From assembly GCF_009662475.1 (NCBI RefSeq), contig NZ_CP045571.1, forward strand, positions 1,362,501 to 1,426,500: 64,000 nucleotides of DNA. Reading direction: 5' to 3'. The stretch is from Acidithiobacillus thiooxidans ATCC 19377 (lineage in GTDB: Bacteria; Pseudomonadota; Gammaproteobacteria; Acidithiobacillales; Acidithiobacillaceae). This document shows, piece by piece, positions 1 through 8,769 of the stretch (within the stretch, counting starts at the first letter, position 1; the number at the start of each line of letters is the position of its first letter). A program made the translations under genes and the position numbers. Under the pieces are notes generated by a model, which was given only the letters and a program-made list of their open reading frames with translations, had not been told where the DNA came from and did no database searches.

Positions 1-1
1 C

Positions 2-1258
2 GGCGGGAGGAAGCTGTTTCATGCACAACATCATTTGCAGGAAAATGGTTACCAAAACCACGCGGAATGGCTGGCGGACTGGAAATTGGCGCGGTCTCGC
101 CAGTTTTTCGTGCTGGGATCCAATGATGAAACGGCAGGATGTCAGGGATGTGTCGCCCGAATACAGAGCGACGGGACTTTTCTGCTGGACCTGCGGCTGC
201 CGGGAACAGAAGAAAAGCGGGTGACCATCGGGCCGCTCCAGTTCCCCTACGAAGCAGAAAAACTCCGTAATGTCGTAGCGCTACATGCCCAATTATCCAA
301 AGAGAACCTGCCTCGAATCACGAAACAGTCCAAGGCCGGTAAACCGTATTCCCGTATTGTGTATCCCGAAGCACTCAGCGCGTTGTCCTGGCGTTTTCAG
401 CGGGGCAAGGATCAAAAAGGCTGGCGGGTGATGGTGAGTTTTCAACAACCCTTGCAGGGTGCGAACCCCGCTGCTGCCGTTCAAACCCATATTCAGGCCG
501 GAGCCATTGGTGTTGACCTGAATGCGGACCATTTGGCCTGGGCGGAACTGGACCGTTTTGGTAACCCCCTGGAAACAGGCAATATCCCTTGTGTGACTTA
601 TGGGAAAACCGCAACGCAGGCAGAAGCGCTCATTGAGGCGGCGGCCATCGCGCTCACCCAACGGGCCAAACAGACAGGCAAGCAGCTGGTTTTGGAAAAG
701 CTGGACTTCTCCCAAAAGAAAACGCAACTCAGTGAAGTGGACGGCCCGCGTTACGCACGCATGCTGTCCAGTCTGTCTTATCGAAAGATTCATGATGCCA
801 TTGCTGCACGTGCCGCCAAAGACGGGGTGGAAATAAAAACCGTCAATCCCAAATTCACTTCTGTGTTGGGACGCATCAACTATGCGGCGCGTTATGGACT
901 GACCGTGCATCAGGGCGCAGCCGTGGTCATCGGGCGCAGGGCTTTCGACCGGTTTGCGAAGAACCCGCATACCGGGAAAAATTTCAAGGAATTCGGACTT
1001 CGGGAAATGCCGATAGGTCGAACAGGGCGTGATGGCCGCAAGACCATCACCGCACCGGATGGACGTGGTGCGCAGGTCACCTTCTCTTATCCCGCGTGGA
1101 ATGAGCAGAAGCATGTGTGGACCCTGTTAGGCAAAGTTTCCCGGAAGATGAAAGCGGCGCTTGCAGCGCAGCGTGTGGCGGGGCAATCCGACCATCCGGA
1201 ACGTATGGTGAAGTCCGCAAGGAGGAAGCCAGAGGTCCCGGTTGCGGCGGCGGTTTAG
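2..1258 (+). CDS. TnpB-related protein (IS200/IS605 accessory type), 5'-truncated by window edge
   Basis: The frame is open to the left edge and the residues before the first possible start (a TTG at 35) still read as family sequence, so the gene begins outside the window. The protein resembles the large TnpB-related accessory proteins of IS1341-type elements rather than classical TnpB. A RuvC-like first acid is seen in GVDLNADHLAW and a second in LVLEKLDFS. The segment where TnpB has a four-cysteine zinc ribbon followed by DxNAA instead reads YGLTVHQGAAVVIGRR, with no CxxC pair and no obvious third acid. The function is therefore uncertain: a nuclease with an altered site or a domesticated regulator. 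Two hairpins follow the stop directly. Confidence 0.7.
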   Translation, partial: GGRKLFHAQHHLQENGYQNHAEWLADWKLARSRQFFVLGSNDETAGCQGCVARIQSDGTFLLDLRLPGTEEKRVTIGPLQFPYEAEKLRNVVALHAQLSKENLPRITKQSKAGKPYSRIVYPEALSALSWRFQRGKDQKGWRVMVSFQQPLQGANPAAAVQTHIQAGAIGVDLNADHLAWAELDRFGNPLETGNIPCVTYGKTATQAEALIEAAAIALTQRAKQTGKQLVLEKLDFSQKKTQLSEVDGPRYARMLSSLSYRKIHDAIAARAAKDGVEIKTVNPKFTSVLGRINYAARYGLTVHQGAAVVIGRRAFDRFAKNPHTGKNFKEFGLREMPIGRTGRDGRKTITAPDGRGAQVTFSYPAWNEQKHVWTLLGKVSRKMKAALAAQRVAGQSDHPERMVKSARRKPEVPVAAAV

Positions 1259-1274
1259 GCCGCCCTATACGCTT

Positions 1275-1320
1275 ACCGGTGGGAGTCCGGTACGTGAGCC
1301 GACAACATCGTTCGGTCGGC
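1275..1320 (+). other. Two hairpins just after the TnpB-related gene (possible element end or guide-RNA scaffold)
   Basis: Two inverted repeats lie side by side: ACCGG at 1275-1279 with CCGGT at 1287-1291, and GCCGAC at 1298-1303 with GTCGGC at 1315-1320. TnpB elements keep their right end and the scaffold of their guide RNA at this position, directly after the stop codon. No T-run follows, so an intrinsic terminator is unlikely. The role is inferred from position only. Confidence 0.35.
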
Positions 1321-1425
1321 GGGATTTCGGTCCTTTGGGTCCGTGGAATATTTTTCTATGGATTGAGCAACGGTAATATAGGGACAGGATGTAAGCGGTT
1401 CCATTCACAACGGAGAACAGGCGCA

Positions 1426-1707
1426 ATGTTGCATTGGCTTTTTGGGACGCCGACAGGTTTTGTGTTTTTGCTGGTTGCAGGTATTCTCGTCGGTTTGGCG
1501 ATTTATGCTCTACCGGTGTTACTGGCCTGGAGCCTGGGGAGTCCTTACTTTTTAGGAATAACCTTGCTGTGTTTACTGCTCGGCTGGACGGTCATTGGCT
1601 GGATAGCGGCGTTGGTATGGGCGATGGCGTCGGGCAGAGATGTGGCTTTTGATGAAGAAGCTGATGACGCAGTAAATGCAGACCGGCATTCGCATTCCCG
1701 GTTCTAG
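1426..1707 (+). CDS. Superinfection immunity-type small membrane protein
   Basis: 93-residue protein with two hydrophobic segments (about residues 7-32 and 40-66) and an acidic, His-rich tail. The second segment contains LLLGWTVIGWIAALVWA, the signature of the superinfection immunity family named after phage T4 Imm, which blocks DNA entry of a second phage. The frame stays open upstream to about 1117, but that part has no family resemblance. The start chosen has GGAGAA eight bases upstream. The bacterial members of this family are mostly uncharacterised, so a phage-exclusion role is only a possibility. It sits alone between the TnpB-related gene and an IS1182 element. Confidence 0.65.
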   Translation: MLHWLFGTPTGFVFLLVAGILVGLAIYALPVLLAWSLGSPYFLGITLLCLLLGWTVIGWIAALVWAMASGRDVAFDEEADDAVNADRHSHSRF

Positions 1708-1803
1708 TTTTCTGTTGCTGGCCGCGTATCCGGTGCAAACCATGATTTCGGCGTAATTCATCATTATTCAGGATCCCCTTGCCCGTGTGATGAAAATCTG
1801 ACC

Positions 1804-3361
1804 CTAGCAGCTTGTCGGACTTTCATTTTGCCTAAAATTATCATATAATTACTTATAATTCAATGTGATGAGTGATTTCATGGCCCGCTTCCTCGATGCT
1901 AACCGCAAGACCGATTATCTTCTGCCCCCCTCCATGGACGACTGGCTCCCGGAAGGGCACCTGGCCCGTTTTATTGTGGAAGTCATTGATCAGCTCGATC
2001 TCTCGCTGCTGGTCCAACAATATGCGGGGCGTGGCCATAAGGCCTATCACCCGGCCACCCTCCTGGCGATTCTGGTCTACGGCTATGCCAACGGGGTCTT
2101 TTCCAGCCGCAAACTGGAACAAGCCACCTATGATTCCGTGGCTTTCCGTTACCTCGCGGCCGGCAGCCATCCGGATCACGATACCCTGGCCACCTTCCGT
2201 CGCCGTTTTCTGGGCGAACTGCAAGGATTGTTTGTGCAGGTATTGGAACTGGCGCAGGAGATGAAACTGCTGAAGATCGGCCGGGTGTGTCTGGATGGCA
2301 CCAAGATCCACGCCAACGCTTCCAAACATCAAGCCCTGTCCCATGGGCATATCGAACAGATGGAGCGTCATCTCCAGGCCGAAGTACAGGAACTCTTTGC
2401 ACTGGCAGAACAGGCGGATCAGTCCGGGATTCCCGAAGGCGTGAATCTGCCCGAAGAGATCCAGCGCCGCACAGACCGGCTGGCCGTGATGGCAGCGGCC
2501 AAAGCGAAGATTGCCGAGCGGGCACAGGCCCGTTATGCCAAAGAGAAAGCGCAGTACGACACGCAAATGGCACGCCGTGCAGAACGGGAAGCCCTGGGAC
2601 AAAAGCCCCGAGGCAAAGCCCCCCAGGCACCGGACCCTGCGCCTAAAGCGCAGGACCAGATCAATCTCACCGATGAAGAATCCCGCATCATGCCGGTCTC
2701 AGGCGGTGGCTTTGAACAAACCTATAATGCCCAGGCCGCCGTGGATGACCAGACAATGCTGGTGGTAGCCACCGGAGTCAGTCAGGCCCCCAATGACAAG
2801 GAACAGGTCATCCCCATGCTGGAGATCCTCCAGGCACAAACGGCACAACTGGGACCTATAGAAGCGCTGGTGGCCGATACGGGTTACTGCAGCGAAAAGA
2901 ATGTGGAGGCCTGCGAAGCGCTGGGGATTACCCCATTCATTGCCGTGGCCCGAGAAGAACACCATCCCGACTGGCGACAACGGCATACAGAACCGGAAGA
3001 CCTCCCTGAAAATGCAACCCGCATGCAGGCGATGATACATCGTCTGAAGACGCAGGCAGGCCGAAGCGTTTACCGTCTGCGCAAACAAACGGTAGAACCG
3101 GTCTTCGGGATTATCAAATCCGTGATGGGATTCCGGCAGTTCTCCTTGCGCGGCCTGCGTCAGGTTCAAGGAGAATGGAGTCTGGTCTGCCTGGCGTGGA
3201 ACATAAAACGCATGGCCGTATTGCGTCTGTAGGACAGGAAAATGCAGATAAACCGCAAAAAAAAGGGCAATAATGACCAAAAAAGACTCAAAACGAGCGA
3301 TTTCAAAAAAATCGGGGCGAAATTTGGCAGTAGTCCGAAGTTAAAACCGACGGGCTGCTAG
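1804..3361 (+). mobile_element. IS1182-family insertion sequence
   Basis: The left end reads CTAGCAGCTTGTCGG from 1804 and the right end, read inward on the other strand from 3361, reads CTAGCAGCCCGTCGG. These imperfect inverted repeats bracket one transposase gene. CTAG at both outer edges may be part of the ends or a 4-bp palindromic target duplication. The element is about 1.56 kb and looks complete. Confidence 0.8.
1868..3232 (+). CDS. IS1182-family transposase
   Basis: About 454 residues, full length for the family. The N-terminal domain (DWLPEGHLARFIVEVIDQLD, then HPATLLAILVYGYANG and SRKLEQATYDSVAFRYL) is typical of IS1182/IS1380-like DDE transposases. It is followed by CLDGTKIHANASKH, a coiled-coil charged middle region, VADTGYCSEKN and a C-terminal RLRKQTVEPVFGIIKSVMGFRQF holding the last acid. 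Start codons GTG (1865), ATG (1868) and ATG (1880) are all possible. The frame is intact, so the element may be active. Confidence 0.88.
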   Translation: MSDFMARFLDANRKTDYLLPPSMDDWLPEGHLARFIVEVIDQLDLSLLVQQYAGRGHKAYHPATLLAILVYGYANGVFSSRKLEQATYDSVAFRYLAAGSHPDHDTLATFRRRFLGELQGLFVQVLELAQEMKLLKIGRVCLDGTKIHANASKHQALSHGHIEQMERHLQAEVQELFALAEQADQSGIPEGVNLPEEIQRRTDRLAVMAAAKAKIAERAQARYAKEKAQYDTQMARRAEREALGQKPRGKAPQAPDPAPKAQDQINLTDEESRIMPVSGGGFEQTYNAQAAVDDQTMLVVATGVSQAPNDKEQVIPMLEILQAQTAQLGPIEALVADTGYCSEKNVEACEALGITPFIAVAREEHHPDWRQRHTEPEDLPENATRMQAMIHRLKTQAGRSVYRLRKQTVEPVFGIIKSVMGFRQFSLRGLRQVQGEWSLVCLAWNIKRMAVLRL

Positions 3362-3421
3362 TATCAACCCGCTGAAACTTGCAAAAAACCCCAACCGTGT
3401 TTATCTAAGGAGATGTTCGCT

Positions 3422-3610
3422 ATGGTATCAGAGTACTCATCGCAAACCATTTCTTTTCGCATTGCAGCCGAATTAAAGCTGGAAACAAATGCCCATGTGT
3501 GCCCTTTCTTATTTTATAACGCAACAACGAGTATTCCAACTCACCATGATCATCATGGTTCATCCACCTTGTTTGCTGGAGGTTTTTTATGTTTCCTTCT
3601 ATTTTTGTGA
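3422..3610 (+). CDS. Possible small leader ORF ahead of the MlaC-like gene
   Basis: 62 codons beginning MVSEYSSQTISF, preceded by AAGGAG about ten bases upstream. The ORF ends inside the start of the next gene (22-base overlap), an arrangement that could couple translation. No family is recognised, and the hydrophobic last ten residues may be chance. It lies directly after the IS1182 right end, so it could also be the tail of an older gene. Weak call. Confidence 0.25.
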   Translation: MVSEYSSQTISFRIAAELKLETNAHVCPFLFYNATTSIPTHHDHHGSSTLFAGGFLCFLLFL

Positions 3611-4224
3611 GCAAAACCCGTTTAACGGTAGCTTGCGCCTTCATTTTTCTGTCTGGTGATGGTACTGCATGGGCCGATAAAATCAGTGCGCCAGAAAGGG
3701 TTATTATTCATTTTAATAATACACTCCTTGCCACAATGAAGCTCGGCCCTGATAGCAGTTTTCAAAAACGCCATAGAGAGCTATATGGGACCATTAGTAA
3801 AAGTTTTAATTTTACCGAGATTGCACGCTATAGTCTTGGCAGCTCATGGTATAAACTATCCACACAAGAACGGCATCAATTTTTACACACGTTGAAAGAT
3901 TATACAGTTGCGAATTATGCTGTTCATTTCGATCATTATGCTGGACAACGGTTTACCCTACCCACTGCCAGCAGTACGACTAATCATCAGGCCATCGTTA
4001 AGACGATCTTATTATCACCTGCTTCTGGACAGAAAAACTCTTTTTCGTATCTTCTACGTCACAGCAATGGACATTGGCAGATTGTTAATGTGGTTACGGA
4101 TGGAGTGAGTACCCTGGCGATGCAAAAGGCTGAATTGACCGCCCTCTTAAAACGGGAAGGTTTTAAAGCACTTTTAGATAAGCTAAGCTCTTACTCTGTA
4201 AACGCTTCACATAAGACGCATTAA
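3589..4224 (+). CDS. MlaC/Ttg2D-like periplasmic phospholipid-binding protein
   Basis: 211 residues. The N-terminus has a basic then hydrophobic stretch and a likely signal-peptidase site after GTAWA near residue 29, so export to the periplasm is predicted. The body matches the MlaC/toluene-tolerance Ttg2D family: SFNFTEIARYSLGSSWYKLS, ERHQFLHTLKDYTVANYAVHFDHYAGQ, and NGHWQIVNVVTDGVS with the usual ending VTDGVSLA-like motif. These proteins shuttle phospholipid or hopanoid lipids between membranes. GGAGG precedes the ATG. No MlaABDEF partners are adjacent, but the pqi lipid-transport genes follow, which supports a membrane-lipid role. Confidence 0.8.
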   Translation: MFPSIFVSKTRLTVACAFIFLSGDGTAWADKISAPERVIIHFNNTLLATMKLGPDSSFQKRHRELYGTISKSFNFTEIARYSLGSSWYKLSTQERHQFLHTLKDYTVANYAVHFDHYAGQRFTLPTASSTTNHQAIVKTILLSPASGQKNSFSYLLRHSNGHWQIVNVVTDGVSTLAMQKAELTALLKREGFKALLDKLSSYSVNASHKTH

Positions 4225-4287
4225 CCGCTTGAATTTTAGCCGCATTATTTGACTCTATTGAGATTATCTAATGGACATCTTAATGAT

Positions 4288-5151
4288 ATGAAGTGGACTA
4301 CTACCCTGATTGGGGCACCTGATGCCACTCTGGACCCGCCTCACGGGGTGGAGGTCTGTCCGGATTGTGGACTGATTCAGCGTTTGCAGCCTCTACAAGG
4401 CCGGGGCAAGCTCGTCTGCCCGCGCTGTGGTCATATTCTGGAACGCACCTCCGGTCGCAGTATTAACGCGGCCATGGCCATGACCTTATCGGCCCTGTTC
4501 CTGCTGATCCCAGCCAATTTTCTACCATTGCTGTCCGTTGATATATTTGGCGTGCATCATCAAAGTGTACTTGCGTCAGGCATCTGGGGAGTGGCTGCCC
4601 AAGGTTGGCCCGTGGTGGCGGTGATTCTGGCCCTGGAATTGCTCATCCTCCCCTTTTTACGCTTCAGCACCCTGGCCGTGGTATTGCTCCAACTGGATAC
4701 CGGGCACTACCCGAGCTGGCTGGGCAGGATGTTTCGCTGGTCTGAATGGCTGGACCAATGGGCCATGCTGGATGTTTTTCTGATTGGTTTTGGCATCGGC
4801 TATGAACGGGTCGCGCCCTTTTTACCCATCGAAGTAGGTACCGGAGGCTGGTGCGTGGTGGGGCTGGCCTTTCTCAGCATGCTCACGCGGGCGACTCTGG
4901 AAAGACGGGAAATATGGCGGCGCATTGGTCCTAATGTGGAATCTCTGGATCCGGACCAGGAATATATGGGTTGTAGTCATTGCGGCATGCCCGTCGCCAC
5001 CCATCAGGAAGGGCAAGCCTGCCCACGTTGCGCGGCAAAAGTCTGGCGCTATAAACCACAATCGACCATGCGTACCCTGGCCTTTACCTTGGCGGGTTTT
5101 TTTGTTATCCCTTCGCGTATGCTTACCCTATGGAATATAACTATCAGATAG
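4288..5151 (+). pseudogene. pqiA: pqiA, 5' part (frameshifted, followed by IS1595)
   Basis: Encodes the first PqiA domain and the start of the second. A zinc ribbon (CPDCG...CPRCG) is followed by transmembrane helices with the IPANFLPLLSVD motif, then a second ribbon (CSHCG...CPRCA). The normal second-domain continuation is lost: after IPSRMLTL the frame runs to a TAG at 5149. Shifting one base near 5128 into the frame of the ATG at 5130 gives MEYNYQIGKMEGYSI, which joins in frame with the segment after the IS once the element and one target copy are removed. So there are two lesions, a one-base shift and the IS. A TTG at 4249 is an alternative start. PqiA is the inner-membrane partner of PqiB. 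Confidence 0.8.
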
Positions 5152-5167
5152 GGAAAATGGAAGGTTA

Positions 5168-5175
5168 CTCCATTA
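5168..5175. repeat. 8-bp target duplication of IS1595, left copy
   Basis: CTCCATTA here and again at 6153-6160 directly flank the element. Eight base pairs is the usual duplication size for the IS1595 family. Confidence 0.9.
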
Positions 5176-6152
5176 CATGCCTCTTAACCTTTTTCAGCTA
5201 CCAATCGGACAGGGATATGGTCCATACAGGCATTGAGCAGGCGCAATGGCAACTCAGGCTCCCAAAAGCGTCGGTTGAAGCGATAGACGAACTCATCCAG
5301 GTATTCCTGCAGATATTTGCCGGTGACTCCATGGTAAGTTCCCAGCAAGAACGCTTTAAGGTTGCCAATAGCGATGTGTACCCAGGGCAGCCATTCATCT
5401 ACCTGTTCTGGCGGTGTAACACGGCCTTCATGGTGCTGGGTTTCTCCCAGAACGCGCAATGCCATCAAGCCATCCGTGCGGGTAGTCTGCCAGGGGAGCA
5501 AATGACGCTGAACGAACTGTCGGATATTTCCAGCAGATACCGAAGGGATGGTTTCCATAGCCATGAAACCCGCCTTCTTATCCCGGCTTTCAATAGCTAC
5601 CAGGATCGGTGTTTTCCCTTCTGCACCGCGTCCGCTTTTGCCTCCGGATCGACGTCCGCCCACGAAAGCATCATCCAACTCAACCAATCCACCCAGGCGG
5701 TAGATACTGTCCCGGTCCGCCATGGCGTGGCGCATCTTGCGCAGCATCCGGTGCGCAGTAATCCAGGAGACCCCGATCTGCTTGGAGAGGCGCAGGGCCG
5801 ACAAGCCACCTTTGTCGCAGACCATCAGATAGATGGCCAGAAACCACTGCACCAAGGGCAGATTGGTGGAATGAAAGAGGGTGCCAGCCGTTACAGAGGT
5901 CTGGCGTCGGCAATGATTGCACTGGCAGACCTTGCGAGACACTACCCAGTGGCCTTGATCGTGCCCACAATGTGGGCATTGAAAGCCATTGGGCCAGCGC
6001 TGTTGTTTCAGCGCTTCGGCACATTTCTCTTCCGTACCAAACCGCGCCTGCCATTGCAGCAAATTCATGGCTTCTGCTTTCATCTATGCACCTCCAACCA
6101 TATGACTTATATGGAATTAGGCAATTAATGATGAGAAAGGTTCAGAGGCATG
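5176..6152 (-). mobile_element. IS1595-family insertion sequence inside pqiA
   Basis: 977 bp. The left end CATGCCTCTTAACCTTTTTC and the right end (read inward) CATGCCTCTGAACCTTTCTC are near-perfect terminal inverted repeats. A perfect 8-bp duplication flanks it. It carries one transposase gene on the minus strand, so element and host gene are convergent. The intact duplication suggests a recent insertion. Confidence 0.93.
5184..6083 (-). CDS. IS1595-family transposase
   Basis: 299 residues, full length. An N-terminal zinc ribbon (CPHCG at about 36-40, CNHCRRQTSVTAGTLFHSTN) is followed by a helix-turn-helix (GLSALRLSKQIGVSWITAHRML) and the catalytic domain opening with LVELDDAFVGGRR. The C-terminal YHGVTGKYLQEYLDEFVYRF is the family's YHgv..k.lq.YldEFvfRfNrR block. 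The ATG has GGAGG six bases upstream. The gene looks functional. Confidence 0.92.
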   Translation of the reverse strand: MKAEAMNLLQWQARFGTEEKCAEALKQQRWPNGFQCPHCGHDQGHWVVSRKVCQCNHCRRQTSVTAGTLFHSTNLPLVQWFLAIYLMVCDKGGLSALRLSKQIGVSWITAHRMLRKMRHAMADRDSIYRLGGLVELDDAFVGGRRSGGKSGRGAEGKTPILVAIESRDKKAGFMAMETIPSVSAGNIRQFVQRHLLPWQTTRTDGLMALRVLGETQHHEGRVTPPEQVDEWLPWVHIAIGNLKAFLLGTYHGVTGKYLQEYLDEFVYRFNRRFWEPELPLRLLNACMDHIPVRLVAEKG

Positions 6153-6159
6153 CTCCATT

Positions 6160-6540
6160 ATGACCGGGGTCATGAAACTGATTGATGCGCATTTTTTACT
6201 ATTTGCCGCCATTATTTTCGTCGCCAGCATTTTAATTCCGCTTTTGAAGCTTTTTTCCTTGAGCTGGTTTTTTATATCCGTGCACTTCCACTCTGTTAAG
6301 CGACTAAAATTAAAAACAGAAACCTATCGCTTAATAAAAACCATTGGCCGCTGGTCACATGTAGATGTATTTACCGTTACTGTCTTTCTGCCTTTGATGC
6401 ACTTATCCGGATTACTGGCGGTTTATGTGGGCGATGCACTTCCCGCATTTCTCGCAGTCGTCGTGCTGACTATGATCGCGACAGAAATCTTTGATCCCCG
6501 CGCACTCTGGGCCGCTTATCTAATGGAACCTCATGAATAA
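6160..6540 (+). pseudogene. pqiA: pqiA, 3' part (second membrane domain)
   Basis: MTGVMKLIDAHF then IIFVASILIPLLKLFSLSWFF and a last helix ending WAAYLMEPHE are the C-terminal half of the second PqiA domain. The apparent ATG is created by the last base of the IS target duplication. The stop overlaps the start of pqiB by several bases, as in intact pqiAB operons. It is unlikely to be made as a functional protein unless the IS is lost. Confidence 0.8.
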
Positions 6541-8194
6541 TCCTTTGCCAACTGCAAAAATTCGACGCTCCCGCTGGCCCGGTTTGATCTGGGCCGTGCC
6601 TGTCGCGGCCCTCGCCATTGTGGCCTGGTTGGCCTTACGCACCTACATGGACCAGGGACCTTCTGTAACCGTGCAATTTGCGACTATGGGCGGCATCAAA
6701 GCCGACCATACGGTAGTGAAATATCGTGGTGTTACCGTTGGTCACGTCACCGCTGTCAAGCTGTCGAAATCCCTTGGAGAAATTTCAGTTTCCATGCGTT
6801 TTGATAATTACATGGCGCATCATCTGGGCAAAGGTACACGCTACTGGGTTGCCGGTGAAAAAGTCAGTTTTTCCGACCTCAGCTCCCTCAAATCCATTAT
6901 TGCCGGCCCCTACATAGGCATTGATCCGCATAGTGGCCCCACACTCCATCATGTCATCGGACTGAATGAAGAACCCGTTCTGAAAAGTGAATCCCAAGGC
7001 ATTACCCTGATTTTGCACGCTCCGGAGAAAGGGAATATTTCACGCGGTGCACCCATTCTCTACAGAGGTGAACAAGTCGGTGAAATACGTGGGGAAACCT
7101 TGCAAAAAAATGGCGATGGCTTCGAAATTTACGCTTTCATTCCCGAAAAAAGCTTACACTTGGTCAATAAGCATAGTCGTTTCTGGAGTTCAGGCAATAT
7201 CGCTGTCAGCCTGTTTGGTGAGCACCCTGGCGTTCATATACCCGCTATTTCTGCACTATTAAGCGGCGCCATCAGTTTTTCCACCCCCAAAACTGGCAAC
7301 CCCGTGGTTAATAATGAGCATTTTCGCCTTTATGGCAATGCTGCTGCGGCAAAAAATGCTCCTCTCGAAAATGCTGTGGCCTATCAAATGCAAATGCCTG
7401 GTGGTCCACAGGGATTGAAATCCGGTGCCGCCGTCATGCTGGAAGGGACCCGTGTGGGTAGCGTCACGGCCGTACACATGTTTTTTGATACTCAGCGGCA
7501 GGTGCTCTTGACGGACATCCACATCCAGATCAATCCCGAGGCGATTCCCCTTCGTCATGGACAGCCATGGGACATGGCCCAGCCTTCCGCACAAATGAAC
7601 GGGATTCTTCGCCACCTGATTGCCCAGGGCTTACGGGCGCAACTGGGGAGCACTGTTCCGATGCTGGGTTCCAGGGTCATAGATCTCAGTCTGGTTCCAG
7701 GTGCAAAAGCTGCCCGTTTGTTGCCGGGTCAGCCGCCCATCATTCCCATGGTCCACGAAGCAGGCATTCAAAACAGTGTTCGTCAGCTGAATGGCATACT
7801 GACCAAAATCCATGCGCTTCCTCTCCAGAAAATTGCCGCCAATCTGGATCAACTCAGCCAGAATCTGGCGACCTTAAGCAGCTCTCCACAAACCCGCGAG
7901 ACCTTGCAACATGTGCAACAGATCATGGCCCATCTGGATACGTTGACGCGCACGGCCAACCAGCAATTACCGGCCATCCTGAAATCACTGAAAGGGGCCA
8001 GCCAGGAGGCGCATGCCGCCTTGCAGGCAGGCAATGCCCTGCTCCATAGCCAGGGAAGCGCCGCCAATGCGCCAGAATCCACGACCCTCCCACGCGCTTT
8101 GTATGAATTATCACGAACCGCCCAGTCATTGCGGGAATTGACCGATTATTTGAACAGTCACCCCAATGCCCTGATTTTTGGAAAAAGACCATGA
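6533..8194 (+). CDS. pqiB: PqiB-type MCE protein, intermembrane lipid transport
   Basis: 553 residues. A cytoplasmic basic N-terminus and one transmembrane helix (about residues 17-37) anchor it in the inner membrane. Three MCE domains follow, each opening with a G(I/A)(K/P)...V.YRG(V/E)..G motif: near residue 50 (GGIKADHTVVKYRGVTVG), 170 (ISRGAPILYRGEQVGEI) and 290 (LKSGAAVMLEGTRVGSV). The C-terminal 140 residues are predicted helical. PqiB hexamers form a periplasmic tunnel for lipids to the outer membrane. It overlaps pqiA and pqiC by four to eight bases, so translation is coupled. Since pqiA is broken upstream, expression may be reduced. Confidence 0.92.
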   Translation: MNNPLPTAKIRRSRWPGLIWAVPVAALAIVAWLALRTYMDQGPSVTVQFATMGGIKADHTVVKYRGVTVGHVTAVKLSKSLGEISVSMRFDNYMAHHLGKGTRYWVAGEKVSFSDLSSLKSIIAGPYIGIDPHSGPTLHHVIGLNEEPVLKSESQGITLILHAPEKGNISRGAPILYRGEQVGEIRGETLQKNGDGFEIYAFIPEKSLHLVNKHSRFWSSGNIAVSLFGEHPGVHIPAISALLSGAISFSTPKTGNPVVNNEHFRLYGNAAAAKNAPLENAVAYQMQMPGGPQGLKSGAAVMLEGTRVGSVTAVHMFFDTQRQVLLTDIHIQINPEAIPLRHGQPWDMAQPSAQMNGILRHLIAQGLRAQLGSTVPMLGSRVIDLSLVPGAKAARLLPGQPPIIPMVHEAGIQNSVRQLNGILTKIHALPLQKIAANLDQLSQNLATLSSSPQTRETLQHVQQIMAHLDTLTRTANQQLPAILKSLKGASQEAHAALQAGNALLHSQGSAANAPESTTLPRALYELSRTAQSLRELTDYLNSHPNALIFGKRP

Positions 8195-8769
8195 CATTGC
8201 ACAGAAAACTTTTCTTGTTGGGAATGGCGGCGGCACTCGCTGGCTGCGCTTCCGTACCCACCCAGTACCTGACCCTATCCTCCCCATCTCCTGTTCCGGC
8301 CAGACAATCCTTGCAGGGCCAAGGACTGCCCATAGTCGTTGCGCATGTGCAGATGCCCGCAGATATTGACCGTCTTTACCTCACCACGCTCCAGGGTAAA
8401 CATCGCCTGGACGTTGCCGGTCATGTCCGCTGGGCGGCGCCTCTGGGCGGTATGGCGCAAAAAGTACTGGCCCAGGATCTGGCCAGCGAATTGCCGGATA
8501 AAACCGTGCTCATGCCCGGGGATCCCATACCGAATGGCCCTTATCTTCTGGTCAAAATCAACGTCCAGAGTTTCATCCCCAGTAATGATGGCAAGGTCTT
8601 TTTGCAGGCCGACTGGTTTATCAGCCGCATGCCCGATGGTCATCTCCAAACTCAGGGACGCAGTCATTTTTATCGGGGCAATATCCCTTCCAGCCCCACC
8701 GCGCAAGCTGCTGCCATGAGCCAGTTACTGGAAAGGCTCTCTGGGGAATTGGCGCATCATTTGGGATGA
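8191..8769 (+). CDS. pqiC: PqiC-type outer-membrane lipoprotein
   Basis: 192 residues with a lipoprotein signal ending in the lipobox LAGC (Cys near residue 19), followed by ASVPTQYLTL, the usual start of the PqiC/ABC-type auxiliary family. The ATG overlaps the pqiB stop (ATGA). PqiC is thought to anchor the PqiB tunnel at the outer membrane. Length and position are normal for the pqiABC operon. Confidence 0.88.
   Translation: MTLHRKLFLLGMAAALAGCASVPTQYLTLSSPSPVPARQSLQGQGLPIVVAHVQMPADIDRLYLTTLQGKHRLDVAGHVRWAAPLGGMAQKVLAQDLASELPDKTVLMPGDPIPNGPYLLVKINVQSFIPSNDGKVFLQADWFISRMPDGHLQTQGRSHFYRGNIPSSPTAQAAAMSQLLERLSGELAHHLG

Noticed and set aside
1117-1425. N-terminal extension of the superinfection-immunity-type protein
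   Set aside because: Open in frame but unlike the family and overlapping the TnpB-related gene; a good ribosome site supports the start at 1426.
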